This document shows positions 1-8,267 of a stretch of 64,000 nucleotides of DNA, piece after piece (the first letter of the stretch is position 1; each line of letters starts with the position of its first letter). The translations under genes were made by a program, and so were the position numbers. Below the pieces are notes generated by a model. That model was given only the letters and a program-made list of their open reading frames with translations. It was not told the origin of the DNA and did no database searches. Source of the DNA: Pseudomonas chlororaphis (GTDB lineage Bacteria; Pseudomonadota; Gammaproteobacteria; Pseudomonadales; Pseudomonadaceae); the NCBI RefSeq assembly GCF_003731765.1, contig NZ_MOAL01000004.1, positions 1,302,001 to 1,366,000 of the forward strand, given 5' to 3'.

Positions 1-1
1 C

Positions 2-607
2 GTGGCCCATCAGGTAGCGGGCCATGGCCAGCAGGTGGCTGCCCAGGTCGGCCAGAGCGCCGCCGGCATGCTGTTCCTCACAACGCCAGGAAAACGGCGA
101 CTGGGGATCGGCCATGAAGTCTTCGCTGAACTCACCCTGGAAACTGATCAACTGCCCCAGTTGACCGCTGTCGATCAATTCCCGGGCGAGCACGATCATC
201 GGGTTGTGCTGGTAGTTGTAGCCGACCCGGGTGACCACGCCGGCTGCCTGAGCCGCTTGCTGCATCTGCTGGGCCTGCTCGACGCTGACGGCCAGGGGCT
301 TCTCGCAGTACACCGCCTTGCCGGCCGCCAGCGCGGCCATGGCCATGGGGAAGTGCAGGTGGTTGGGGGTGGTGATGGCCACCAGGTTGACCTTGGGGTC
401 GTCGATCAATTGCTGCCAATCGCTGTGGGCCCGTTCGAAGCCCCAGGCGCTGGCGCAATGGCGCGCCCGCTGGCCATCGGCATCGGCCAGGGCCGCCAGG
501 TGCAGGCGCACCGGCAGTTCGAATACCGCGCTGACATTGCGAAACGCCAAGGCGTGGGCACGGCCCATAAACCCCGTGCCGATCAAGCCGATTCCAAGTT
601 CGCGCAT
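2..607 (-). CDS. Gfo/Idh/MocA-family oxidoreductase (C-terminus beyond window)
   Basis: NAD(P)-dependent sugar or polyol dehydrogenase family, probably cytosolic; substrate unknown. The N-terminal 202 codons are visible. They open with a Rossmann GLIGTGFMGRAHA motif, and at about residues 95-105 carry the family EKPLA motif (YCEKPLAVS), whose lysine is the usual catalytic residue. The centre GGALADLGSHLLAMARYL holds the conserved Asp and His. The ATG at 605-607 is the first in frame. The upstream region (608-700) is AT-rich with two GAATA/TATTC-type palindromes, suggesting a dedicated repressor. The family call is firm, the substrate open. Confidence 0.88.
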   Translation of the reverse strand, partial: MRELGIGLIGTGFMGRAHALAFRNVSAVFELPVRLHLAALADADGQRARHCASAWGFERAHSDWQQLIDDPKVNLVAITTPNHLHFPMAMAALAAGKAVYCEKPLAVSVEQAQQMQQAAQAAGVVTRVGYNYQHNPMIVLARELIDSGQLGQLISFQGEFSEDFMADPQSPFSWRCEEQHAGGALADLGSHLLAMARYLMGH

Positions 608-644
608 AACTGCCCCCGTAGAATTATTGTTGTAGGAAAGCTTA

Positions 645-695
645 TTTATGGAATAAATATTCTTTAATTGCAATCCGTAGAATAAAAATTCATTT
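645..695. promoter_or_regulatory. Tandem palindromic operator candidates upstream of the Gfo/Idh gene
   Basis: GAATAAATATTC (651-662) and GAATAAAAATTC (680-691) are two related imperfect palindromes 29 bp apart, centre to centre, in an AT-rich stretch 43-84 bp upstream of the Gfo/Idh start. Spaced repeats of this shape resemble operators of RpiR-type or other dimeric repressors. The regulator is not identified. Confidence 0.4.
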
Positions 696-720
696 AATGG
701 CTCAGGCGCCTGCATCCCCT

Positions 721-746
721 TGTAGGCGCTGGCGTGCCAGCGATCC
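721..746. repeat. Single REP-like element
   Basis: TGTAGGCGCTGGCGTGCCAG followed by CGATCC is a half REP unit of the same family as the tandem array at 11753-12203. It contains the CTGGCGTGCCAG palindrome. Confidence 0.6.
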
Positions 747-773
747 GCCCCACCAATCCCTCCACCCAACACA

Positions 774-801
774 AAAAAAGGCAGCCCAAGGCTGCCTTTT
801 T
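774..801 (-). terminator. Rho-independent terminator downstream of the SDR gene
   Basis: The stem GGCAGCC/GGCTGCC is flanked by A and T runs. Read on the minus strand it ends in TTTTTTT, and it lies 20 bp past the SDR stop codon. Confidence 0.75.
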
Positions 802-820
802 CACCTGTCTCCAGCCAACC

Positions 821-1588
821 TCAGGACAGAAAGCCCCCGTCCACATTCAACGCCACGCCGGTGGTGTAGCTCGACGCATCGCTGGCCAGGTACAGCACCG
901 CGCCGGCCATTTCACTGGGGTCGGCCACGCGCTTGAGGGGGATCTGCGCCAGGGCGGTCTTGAGGATGGCGTCGTTCTTCACCAGGGCCGACGCGAATTT
1001 GGTGTCGGTCAGGCCCGGCAGCAGGGCGTTGCAGCGGATGCCGAACTGCGCGCATTCCTTGGCGAAGACTTTGGTCATGTTGATCACCGCCGCCTTGGTC
1101 ACCGAGTAGATGCCCTGGAAGATGCCCGGGGAAATGCCATTGATCGAGGCCACGTTGATGATGCTGCCGCCGCCGTTTTCGCGCATCAGCTTGCCGGCTT
1201 CCACCGACATGAAGAAGTAGCCACGGATGTTCACGTCCACCGTCTTCTGGAAGGCTCCCAGGTCGGTGTCCAGCACGTTGCAGAACTGTGGGTTGGTGGC
1301 GGCGTTGTTGACCAGGATATCCAGGCGCCCGAACTGTTCGCGGATGCCGGCGAAAACCTGGCTGATCTGCTCCATTTCGCCAATGTGGCAGGCAATGGCC
1401 GTGGCCTTGCCGCCGTCGGCGATGATGGCGTCGGCCACGTGCTGGCAGCCGTCGAGCTTGCGGCTCGAGACGATCACGTGGGCGCCTTGCTGGGCCAGGA
1501 GTTTGGCGATGGCTTCACCGATGCCGCGGCTGGCGCCGGAAACGAAAGCGATCTTGCCGTCGAGGTCGAACAACTGAGTCTTGGACAT
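821..1588 (-). CDS. SDR-family oxidoreductase
   Basis: 255-aa classical short-chain dehydrogenase/reductase, NAD(P)-dependent. Visible motifs are the cofactor loop SGASRGIGEAIA (about residues 15-26), NNAA after the fourth strand, a catalytic Ser in INVASINGISP and YxxxK as YSVTKAA. The C-terminus GVALNVDGGFLS is typical of the FabG-like branch. I chose MSKTQL (ATG 1586-1588) because the longer open frame crosses into the preceding gene. It lies 38 bp behind the phosphotransferase gene on the same strand, so they probably form one operon and may act on acyl or alcohol substrates. Confidence 0.88.
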   Translation of the reverse strand: MSKTQLFDLDGKIAFVSGASRGIGEAIAKLLAQQGAHVIVSSRKLDGCQHVADAIIADGGKATAIACHIGEMEQISQVFAGIREQFGRLDILVNNAATNPQFCNVLDTDLGAFQKTVDVNIRGYFFMSVEAGKLMRENGGGSIINVASINGISPGIFQGIYSVTKAAVINMTKVFAKECAQFGIRCNALLPGLTDTKFASALVKNDAILKTALAQIPLKRVADPSEMAGAVLYLASDASSYTTGVALNVDGGFLS

Positions 1589-1626
1589 GGTGTTTCCTTG
1601 TTGTTGTGGTCGGTCGCGGGGCGCGA

Positions 1627-2694
1627 TCAGAGGCTGGATTGATCGATTACTTGCAGGCTCATCTGCTCCAGCAGTTTGTTCATCTGGATGAACTGCGCGA
1701 AGCGTTTGTCCTGGGTCTGGCCGTGATAGAAGCGGTAGTAAATCTGCTGCACGATGCCGGCCAGGCGGAACAGGCCGTAGATGTAATAGAAGTCGAAGTT
1801 GCCAATGGCAATGCCCGAGCGTTCGGCGTAGTAGTCGACGAACTGCCGGCGGCTGAGCATGCCCGGGGCGTTGCTCGGCTGGCGCCGCATCAGTTGCACC
1901 GGCGCCGGGTCGTCGGCTTCGATCCAGTAGGCCAGGGTGTTGCCCAGGTCCATCAGCGGGTCGCCGAGGGTGGTCAGTTCCCAGTCCAGCACGCCGATGA
2001 TCTGCATCGGGTTGGCGGCGTCGAGGATCACATTGTCGAAGCGATAGTCGTTGTGCACGATGCTCGATTGCGGGTGGTCGGCGGGCATCTTGTCGTTGAG
2101 CCAGGCCTTGACCGCTTCCCACGCCGGGGCGTCCGGGGTCAGGGCTTTTTCATAGCGGTCGCTCCAGCCGCGGATCTGCCGTTGCACATAGCCTTCCGGC
2201 TTGCCCAGGTCGGCCAGGCCACAGGCCTGGTAATCCACCCGGTGCAGCTCCACCAGCTTGTCGATAAAGCTCTTGCACAGGGTTTCGGTCTGGGCCGCGT
2301 CCAGGCCCAGTTCCGGCGGCAGGTCGGAGCGCAGGATGATGCCCTTGACCCGCTCCATCACGTAGAACTCGGCGCCGATCACCGACTCGTCGGTGCAGTG
2401 CACGTAGGCCTTGGGGCAGTAGGGGAAACCGTCCTTGAGCTGGTTGAGGATGCGGTACTCGCGGCCCATGTCGTGGGCCGACTTGGCCTTGTGGCCGAAG
2501 GGCGGGCGGCGCAGGACGAACTCGTGCCCGGGGTATTCCAGCAGGTAGGTGAGGTTCGAGGCGCCGCCGGGGAACTGGCTGATCTGTGGGGTGCCGCTGA
2601 GGCCGGGAATGTGCGCCTTGAGGTACGGATCTATGAGGCTGGCGTCGAGTTCTTCGCCGGAGCGGATACGGGTGGACTGGTCTGTAAGCGCCAT
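1627..2694 (-). CDS. Aminoglycoside-phosphotransferase-fold kinase (ACAD10-like phosphotransferase family)
   Basis: 355-aa cytosolic protein with a kinase-like APH fold. The catalytic loop HNDYRFDNVILD (HxDxxxxN) lies about residue 225, followed by the metal-binding GVLDWELTTLGDP. The N-terminal SQFPGGASNLTYLLE forms the nucleotide-binding loop. In Pseudomonas such proteins often accompany acyl-CoA dehydrogenases and SDRs and resemble the ACAD10 kinase domain, so hydroxyacid or hydroxyacyl catabolism is plausible but inferred. First gene of a two-gene operon with the SDR. The start has an upstream AGAAGGG ribosome-binding site. Confidence 0.85.
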   Translation of the reverse strand: MALTDQSTRIRSGEELDASLIDPYLKAHIPGLSGTPQISQFPGGASNLTYLLEYPGHEFVLRRPPFGHKAKSAHDMGREYRILNQLKDGFPYCPKAYVHCTDESVIGAEFYVMERVKGIILRSDLPPELGLDAAQTETLCKSFIDKLVELHRVDYQACGLADLGKPEGYVQRQIRGWSDRYEKALTPDAPAWEAVKAWLNDKMPADHPQSSIVHNDYRFDNVILDAANPMQIIGVLDWELTTLGDPLMDLGNTLAYWIEADDPAPVQLMRRQPSNAPGMLSRRQFVDYYAERSGIAIGNFDFYYIYGLFRLAGIVQQIYYRFYHGQTQDKRFAQFIQMNKLLEQMSLQVIDQSSL

Positions 2695-2871
2695 GCTTAT
2701 CCCTTCTGCTTATTCTGGAGGCCAGAGATTATTGGCTAATCTAATGCGCCCACCGGAGCGCCACAATCGCGGTGGGCCTTTATAGGCAAGCGTGTTGCCG
2801 GGCAATCATTGCTTTTGATACAAGCGTTTGAAATCCCGTGCCTGACTCTAGTCCAGATCGGCGCCCGCCGT

Positions 2872-3822
2872 TCAGTTTGCCGGGGGCAGGGCGATCGGGG
2901 TCAGCAGCGGTTGGCCGCTGAAGAACGCCACCAGGTTCTTGCCGACCATTTCCACCGTGCCCTGGGTCGCCTCGGGCGAGAGGCCGGCGACGTGGGGCGT
3001 GAGCACCACATTGCCCAGGCTCTTGAGCGCATCCGGCACCTGGGGTTCGTCATCGAACACATCCAGGGCGGCGCCGGCGATGCTGCGGTGTTCCAACGCC
3101 GACAGCAGGTCGGCAGTGACCACCACGCTGGCCCGGCCGATGTTCACCAGAAAGCCGTTGGGCCCCAGGGCGTCGAGGGCCTTTTTATCGATCAGGTGGC
3201 GGGTGCCGGGGCCGCCCGGGGTGGCGATCACCAGGAAGTCCGAGGCCCGGGCCAGTTCACTGGCCGAGTGGCAATAGTGGTAAGGCACGCCCGGCCGGGG
3301 CTGGCGGCTGTGGTAGCTGACCTGCATGTCGAACCCCAGGGCGCAGCGCTTGGCGATGGCCATGCCCACCGCGCCCAGGCCGAGAACACCCAGGCGCTTG
3401 CCGGCCAGGGACGGGCGCATGACCTTGGGCCACTGGCTTTGGCGCACTGCCGCGTCGGCCCGGGGAATGTCGCGTACCAAGGACAGCAGCAGGGCCATGG
3501 CGTGGTCGGCCACGGACGAGGCGTTGACCCCGGCGCCATTGCTCACGGCGATGCCGCGGTTGCTGGCGGCTTGCAGGTCCACCTGCTCATAGCCGGCGCC
3601 GATCACGCAGATGATTTTCAGGTGCGTCAGGGTGGCGATTTCGTCGGCGCTCAGGCCCAGGGGGCCACGGGTCAGCACCGCGTCGATCTGCCCGGCATGG
3701 GCCTTGATGGCCTGGGCGCGCTCGGCGGGGGTGGGGGCGAGGATCAGGTGAAAGCCCTGGCTTTCCAGAATGGGCAGGTAATCGTTGATGGTTTCAACCA
3801 GGACCAGAACAGTGGCGGGCAT
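2872..3822 (-). CDS. D-2-hydroxyacid dehydrogenase (glyoxylate/hydroxypyruvate reductase type)
   Basis: 316 aa, NAD(P)-dependent. The Rossmann motif is VLGLGAVGMAIAKR. The catalytic set is Arg in NIGRASVV, Glu in DVFDDEPQVP and His in TPHVAGLS, all present. It probably reduces glyoxylate, hydroxypyruvate or a similar 2-oxoacid. MPATVL (cat at 3820-3822) is preferred over a longer start because a CAGGAG ribosome-binding site sits just upstream and the extension is not protein-like. Upstream on the same strand is the isochorismatase-fold gene, separated by 166 bp holding a GC-rich hairpin (3940-3960), so co-transcription is uncertain. Confidence 0.88.
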   Translation of the reverse strand: MPATVLVLVETINDYLPILESQGFHLILAPTPAERAQAIKAHAGQIDAVLTRGPLGLSADEIATLTHLKIICVIGAGYEQVDLQAASNRGIAVSNGAGVNASSVADHAMALLLSLVRDIPRADAAVRQSQWPKVMRPSLAGKRLGVLGLGAVGMAIAKRCALGFDMQVSYHSRQPRPGVPYHYCHSASELARASDFLVIATPGGPGTRHLIDKKALDALGPNGFLVNIGRASVVVTADLLSALEHRSIAGAALDVFDDEPQVPDALKSLGNVVLTPHVAGLSPEATQGTVEMVGKNLVAFFSGQPLLTPIALPPAN

Positions 3823-3988
3823 CGAGGCACTCCTGAGGCGGCGGACAGGGCAGCCAGAGTGCTGGCTGACGTCGCGTTTGGCAATCCTTATGGGCGCTGC
3901 GAGGGCTCTGTATCGAGGCTTGTGACGGGGCGAGTGTTCCGCCAGCGGGGGCTGGCGGAGGGGGCGCAAAGGGTGTTTAGGCGGTGTT

Positions 3989-4531
3989 TTAGAACTGCAC
4001 CTCGGCAGTCTTGGCCAGGCGCACGAAGGGGCCATTCAGGGTGGCGTTGTGGTGGGCGATGATGCCCTTGGCCCCCAGTACCGGTGTGTCCATGCAGGTA
4101 TGGGCGTCTTCCACCAGCACCGCGGCAAAGCCCAGGTCACCGCTGGCGCGGCAGGTGCTGTCGATGCAGTACTGAGTCTTCATGCCGACAATCACCAGTT
4201 CGTTGACCTGGGCCGCGTGCAGGCGCTCGGCCAGGTCGGTGCCGGCAAAACAGCTGGGGCGGGCCTTGTTAAGCAGCACGTCCTGTTGTTCATCCAGCTC
4301 CAGGGTCGGCAGCAATTGCCACAGCGGGCTGCCGGCCGCAATCGGCGAACCCTCGGGGCCGGTGTGGCGCATGGCGAAAATCGGCGCCCCGGCCTGGTGG
4401 GCGCGGCGGATCAACTGATTGATATTGTCCAGGACGCGCTCGCGCTGGTAAGGCTTGTCCGGTCCGTTGAACAGGCCGACCTGCATGTCGACGATCAGCA
4501 AGGCAGGGCGTCGGATGAGAGCTGAAGGCAT
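3989..4531 (-). CDS. Isochorismatase-fold cysteine hydrolase
   Basis: 180-aa hydrolase of the nicotinamidase/isochorismatase superfamily. The expected triad is present: D15 (LLIVDMQ), K89 (LLNKARPS) and C122 (MKTQYCIDST), with a cis-peptide region just before the Cys. The substrate is unknown; family members cleave amides, carbamates or vinyl ethers. The ATG has a good AAGGAGAAACACC ribosome-binding site. Between this gene and its probable promoter lie a Thr-rich 25-codon ORF and a strong terminator (4570-4598), suggesting transcription attenuation. It faces away from the Ser/Thr-type transporter at 4982. Confidence 0.87.
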   Translation of the reverse strand: MPSALIRRPALLIVDMQVGLFNGPDKPYQRERVLDNINQLIRRAHQAGAPIFAMRHTGPEGSPIAAGSPLWQLLPTLELDEQQDVLLNKARPSCFAGTDLAERLHAAQVNELVIVGMKTQYCIDSTCRASGDLGFAAVLVEDAHTCMDTPVLGAKGIIAHHNATLNGPFVRLAKTAEVQF

Positions 4532-4569
4532 GGTGTTTCTCCTTGTGTGCCAGGTGGACGGAGAAACAA

Positions 4570-4598
4570 AAGGCCCCGTCCATTGCTGGCGGGGCCTT
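4570..4598 (-). terminator. Terminator/attenuator in the leader of the isochorismatase-fold gene
   Basis: A perfect 9-bp stem AAGGCCCCG/CGGGGCCTT has an 11-nt loop and is followed on the minus strand by TTGTTT. It lies between the 25-codon leader ORF and the start of the hydrolase at 4531, that is, inside the 5' leader rather than after a gene. Confidence 0.7.
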
Positions 4599-4616
4599 GG
4601 GTTTACTGCGCGTTAT

Positions 4617-4694
4617 CTAGCCTGCACAGCCACCGTCCGACCCGCCGTAGGCGGTCGTGGTGGTGGAGGTTGGATTCAGCGCGTAAATATTCAT
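4617..4694 (-). CDS. Possible 25-aa leader peptide rich in Thr
   Basis: A 25-codon ORF reads MNIYALNPTSTTTTAYGG and continues SDGGCAG, then TAG. Five of seven consecutive codons (positions 9, 11-14) are Thr. It is followed 18 bp later by a perfect terminator and then the hydrolase gene. The composition and C-terminal Gly/Ala tail recall thr-operon leader peptides. Upstream is a TTGACA-like box (4727-4732) and CATGAT (4703-4708) with an 18-bp spacer. No Shine-Dalgarno sequence is visible, so translation would have to be nearly leaderless. It could instead be a small peptide precursor or not be translated. Confidence 0.35.
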   Translation of the reverse strand: MNIYALNPTSTTTTAYGGSDGGCAG

Positions 4695-4981
4695 AGGCGC
4701 CGATCATGCCGTTGCGCCGGGAGCCTTGTCAACGCGTCGCCGCTGTCGACTCTTGCCCCTCGGCTGTCACGCTAAGAGCAGGGGCCATGCCGCAGAGATG
4801 CACCGGGCCAGACGCGTCGCCAGAAAACCTGCCATATCCACACCGTTCCTCAGCTAAGCCTTTGCTTCTGTTGATGAATCCCGGACAATCGCGCCCCTGT
4901 TTCGGCCAGGGCACTGCCTGTCGGGTATTCCGACTCGTCCTGACCGAGTGGCAAATGACCGGAATGTGGAGATCCCACCGG

Positions 4982-6277
4982 ATGAATGATCAGGCCAACA
5001 GCGTTGATCAACGCTTTGAAACCGCAGCCCCCGCGACGCTGAGTCGTTGGGATCGCCATGACACCACCTGGATGCTGGGCCTGTTCGGCACCGCGATCGG
5101 TGCAGGCACCTTGTTTCTGCCCATCAACGCCGGCCTGGGCGGCTTCTGGCCGCTGCTGATCCTGGCGCTGCTGGCGTTCCCCATGACCTTCTACGCCCAC
5201 CGTGGCCTGACCCGTTTCGTGCTCTCGGGCCGTGACGGCGCAGACATCACGGAAGTGGTCGAGGAGCATTTCGGCATCACCGCCGGGGCGATGATCACCC
5301 TTCTGTATTTCCTGGCGATCTTCCCGATCCTGCTGATCTACAGCGTGGCCCTGACCAACACCGTGGGCAGCTTCATGCTGCACCAGCTGCACATCACGCC
5401 GCCGCCTCGGGTCGTGCTGTCGCTGGTGCTGATCCTCGGCCTGCTGGCCGTGGTGCGCTGCGGTGAGCAGTTCATCGTCAAGGCCATGAGCCTGATGGTC
5501 TATCCGTTTATCGTCGCCTTGCTGTTCCTCGCGGTGTTCCTGATCCCACACTGGAACGGCGGCATCCTCGCCACCGCGGGCGACGTGCCTACGTCGTCGT
5601 CCCTGCTGCGTACCCTGTGGCTGGCGATTCCGGTGATGGTCTTCTCGTTCAACCATTCGCCGATCATCTCGGCCTTTGCCGTGGACCAGAAGCGGCGTTA
5701 CGGCCAGCACGCCGAGGCGCGCAGTTCGCAGATCCTGTCCCGGGCCCACCTGCTGATGGTGGTGATGGTGCTGTTCTTCGTCTTCAGTTGCGTGCTGACC
5801 CTGTCGCCGGCCCAACTGGCGGAGGCCAAGGAGCAGAATCTGTCGATCCTGTCCTACCTGGCCAACCACTTCGACAACCCGACCATCGCCTTCGCCGCGC
5901 CGCTGATTGCCTTTGTGGCCATTGCCAAGTCGTTCCTGGGCCACTACATCGGCGCCAGTGAAGGCCTCAAGGGCCTGATCATCAAAGGTCGCCACCGTTC
6001 GCAGTCCAAGACCCTGGACCGCGTGACCGCCGCTTTTATGCTGGTGGTCTGCTGGATCGTCGCCACCCTCAACCCGAGCATCCTGGGCATGATCGAAACC
6101 CTGGGCGGCCCGGTCATTGCGGCCATCCTGTTCCTGATGCCGATGTATGCGATCCGCAAAGTGCCGGCCATGGCGCGCTATCGCGGGCAGGCGTCCAACG
6201 TCTTCGTGACGGCGGTGGGCCTGGTGGCGATTTCGGCGCTGGTGTATTCGTTGATGGCACATTATTGGGGTTTTTAA
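4982..6277 (+). CDS. HAAAP-family amino-acid permease (serine/threonine type, SdaC-like)
   Basis: 431-aa inner-membrane proton/amino-acid symporter. The N-terminal region GTAIGAGTLFLPINAGLGG (about residues 38-56) is the signature of hydroxy/aromatic amino acid permeases, and FNHSPIISAFAVDQ is the SdaC-branch motif. About eleven hydrophobic segments are visible. Ser or Thr import is the likely role. I chose ATG 4982 with GGAG 10 bp upstream; a longer in-frame start at about 4955 is possible. It is divergent from the hydrolase with the Thr-rich leader, which may be meaningful. A strong terminator follows at 6351-6382. Confidence 0.88.
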   Translation: MNDQANSVDQRFETAAPATLSRWDRHDTTWMLGLFGTAIGAGTLFLPINAGLGGFWPLLILALLAFPMTFYAHRGLTRFVLSGRDGADITEVVEEHFGITAGAMITLLYFLAIFPILLIYSVALTNTVGSFMLHQLHITPPPRVVLSLVLILGLLAVVRCGEQFIVKAMSLMVYPFIVALLFLAVFLIPHWNGGILATAGDVPTSSSLLRTLWLAIPVMVFSFNHSPIISAFAVDQKRRYGQHAEARSSQILSRAHLLMVVMVLFFVFSCVLTLSPAQLAEAKEQNLSILSYLANHFDNPTIAFAAPLIAFVAIAKSFLGHYIGASEGLKGLIIKGRHRSQSKTLDRVTAAFMLVVCWIVATLNPSILGMIETLGGPVIAAILFLMPMYAIRKVPAMARYRGQASNVFVTAVGLVAISALVYSLMAHYWGF

Positions 6278-6282
6278 GCGGG

Positions 6283-6311
6283 GGATCGCTGGCGAGCCAG
6301 CCCCTACAGGG
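6283..6311. repeat. Single REP-like element
   Basis: GGATCGCTGGCGAGCCAGCC followed by CCTACAGG is an inverted-orientation relative of the TGTAGG...CTGGC..GCCAGCGATC unit, just after the permease stop codon. Confidence 0.55.
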
Positions 6312-6350
6312 GCGGTGCTGAGCGATCCAACCGACTGCCCAATGGCATGA

Positions 6351-6382
6351 AAAACGCCGCCCCGGAATGGGCGGCGTTTTTT
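6351..6382 (+). terminator. Terminator after the HAAAP permease
   Basis: AAAACGCCGCCC / GGGCGGCGTTTT stem with a 6-nt loop, followed by TTTTATT on the plus strand. Confidence 0.85.
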
Positions 6383-6480
6383 ATTGTGCGGCAGCTGATC
6401 CAGGGCACCTCTGCTGCGACATTAACGGCTAAGCTGCGGCAGCATTGGCGCGGCTGCAGCGCCTTCTATGGAGACGCTGT

Positions 6481-8142
6481 ATGGCAGGTGCCCCTGGTGC
6501 ATCGACGCAACCCCGTGTCGATCCCCCGAATCGTTGGCTGGACGTGTTGGCCGGCTTGTCGATTGCCGGTCTGTTGTTGCCCGAGGCGGTCGCCTACTCA
6601 AGCATTGCCGCGTTGCCACCCCAGGCGGGGGTGATTGCCTTGTTTGCCGGCCTGCTGTGTTACGGGTTGTTCGGCACCAGTCGTTTCGCCATTGTTTCTG
6701 CCACCTCGTCTTCGGCGGCGGTGCTCGCCGCTGCCACGGCCACCTTGGCCAACGGCGATCCGGCGTTGCGCATGACCCTGGCGGTCGGCCTGGTGCTGGT
6801 GACCGGTGGTTTCTTCCTCTTGGCCGGGCTGTTCAAGCTCGGCAGCGTCACTTCATTTATCGCCAAACCGGTGCTGCGCGGCTTTGCCTTGGGCCTGGCG
6901 TTGACCATCATCCTCAAGCAAGTGGCGAGCATCGTCGATGTGCACTTGAGCAACGGCAACCTGATCCGCTTCCTGCCGCAACTGCTGGAGCAATGGCCGC
7001 AGTGGAATAAAGTCGGGGCGCTGGTGGGCGCGGTGGCCTTGCTGGTGTTGTGGCTGTGCGCGCGCTTCAGGCGGTTGCCGGGCGGGTTGCTGGTGGTGGC
7101 GCTGGGCATCGCTGCCGGCCAATGGCTGAACCTGCCGGCGTACGGGGTCAAACTGATCGGCGTGATCGATTTGAGTCTGGAGGTGCCGCACCTGCCGGTG
7201 CTGCCATTTGCCGACTGGCTGCGCCTGGGGGAATTGGCCTTTGCCATGGTGATGATCCTGTACGCCGAGTCCTATGGCTCCATCAGCTCCTTTGCCCTCA
7301 AGCACGGCGACCGGGTGTCGTCCAACCGCGACCTGCTGGCCCTCGGCGGCGCCAACCTGTTGTCCGGGTTGTTCCATGGCATGCCCGCCGGCGCCGGCTA
7401 CTCGGCGACCTCGGCCAATGAAGCGGCGGGTGCCGGTTCGCGCCTGGCCGGGCTGGTGGCGGCCGGGGTGGTGTTGCTGATTGTCTTGACGCTGTTGCCG
7501 TGGATCGCCCTGACCCCGGAGCCGGTGCTGGCGGCCATCGTCATCCATGCTCTGAGTCGCGGCCTGAGCCTTCAGCCATTGGGGCGTTATTTCATCTGGC
7601 GCCGCGACCGTTTGCTGGTGATCTGCGCGGTGGCCGCCGTTCTGGTGCTAGGGGTGCTGGACGGCTTGTTGTTGGCGGTGGCGATCAGCGTGGTGCTGAT
7701 GCTCAAGCAGATGTCATCGGCGGACATCCAGGTGCTGGGGCAAATGGGCGGCGGCCACGATTTTGTCGACTTGCAACGCCATCCCGATGCCAAGGCCATC
7801 CCCGGGGTGCTGATTGTGCGTCCCAGCGAGGCGCTGTTCTTTGCCAACGTGGAACGCATTCTGGGCGGGGCCTTGCGCCTGGCGCGGCATGCAGAGCCAC
7901 CGGTGCATACGATTATTCTCAGCCTTGAAGAGTCGCCCAACCTGGACGGCACCAGCATCGAAGCCCTGGAAGGGTTCTTTTTGCAGGTGCGCGCCGAGGA
8001 CAAACTGCTGATTCTGGCGCGGCTCAAGCATCAGGCCAAAGCGGTGCTGTCGAAGTTGCCGGAGCAGGAACTGGAGCAGGTGATTCTCAGTGGGCTGAGC
8101 GTCGATGGAGCGGTGCAGCAGGCGCTTCAATTGAACGCATAG
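6481..8142 (+). CDS. SulP-family anion transporter with STAS domain
   Basis: 553-aa inner-membrane transporter of the SLC26/SulP family (sulfate, bicarbonate or dicarboxylate). Residues 20-400 carry the multi-helix transport core, including the early motif LLLPEAVAYSSIAALPPQAG. The C-terminal 430-550 region is a STAS domain with LDGTSIEALEGFF. The start at 6481 has GGAG 8 bp upstream; the upstream extension is not protein-like. It stands alone and converges on acnB, and both genes use the bidirectional terminator at 8216-8252. The substrate cannot be fixed from sequence. Confidence 0.9.
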   Translation: MAGAPGASTQPRVDPPNRWLDVLAGLSIAGLLLPEAVAYSSIAALPPQAGVIALFAGLLCYGLFGTSRFAIVSATSSSAAVLAAATATLANGDPALRMTLAVGLVLVTGGFFLLAGLFKLGSVTSFIAKPVLRGFALGLALTIILKQVASIVDVHLSNGNLIRFLPQLLEQWPQWNKVGALVGAVALLVLWLCARFRRLPGGLLVVALGIAAGQWLNLPAYGVKLIGVIDLSLEVPHLPVLPFADWLRLGELAFAMVMILYAESYGSISSFALKHGDRVSSNRDLLALGGANLLSGLFHGMPAGAGYSATSANEAAGAGSRLAGLVAAGVVLLIVLTLLPWIALTPEPVLAAIVIHALSRGLSLQPLGRYFIWRRDRLLVICAVAAVLVLGVLDGLLLAVAISVVLMLKQMSSADIQVLGQMGGGHDFVDLQRHPDAKAIPGVLIVRPSEALFFANVERILGGALRLARHAEPPVHTIILSLEESPNLDGTSIEALEGFFLQVRAEDKLLILARLKHQAKAVLSKLPEQELEQVILSGLSVDGAVQQALQLNA

Positions 8143-8167
8143 GCCGTTTTGTGTCGATGGTTAAAGT

Positions 8168-8196
8168 GCGTTCGCCGGCAAGCTGGCGCCTACAGA
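8168..8196. repeat. Single REP-like element
   Basis: TTCGCCGGCAAGCTGGCGCC followed by TACAG is a relative of the ATCGCCGGCAAGCCGGCTCC half-unit seen in the 11.8 kb array. Confidence 0.55.
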
Positions 8197-8215
8197 AGGC
8201 TGAACGGCGGGCATA

Positions 8216-8252
8216 AAAAAACGCCGCTCATCTCACGATGGGCGGCGTTTTT
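8216..8252. terminator. Bidirectional terminator between SulP and acnB
   Basis: AAAACGCCGC ... GCGGCGTTTTT with a CAT/ATG inner extension, and A and T runs on both sides. It serves acnB on the minus strand and SulP on the plus strand. Confidence 0.85.
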
Positions 8253-8267
8253 CAGAACGTTGCAGCG

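Noticed and set aside
2745..2778. GCCCACC/GGTGGGC inverted repeat upstream of the phosphotransferase gene
   Set aside because: It lacks a T-run in either useful direction and its position does not decide between terminator and leader structure.
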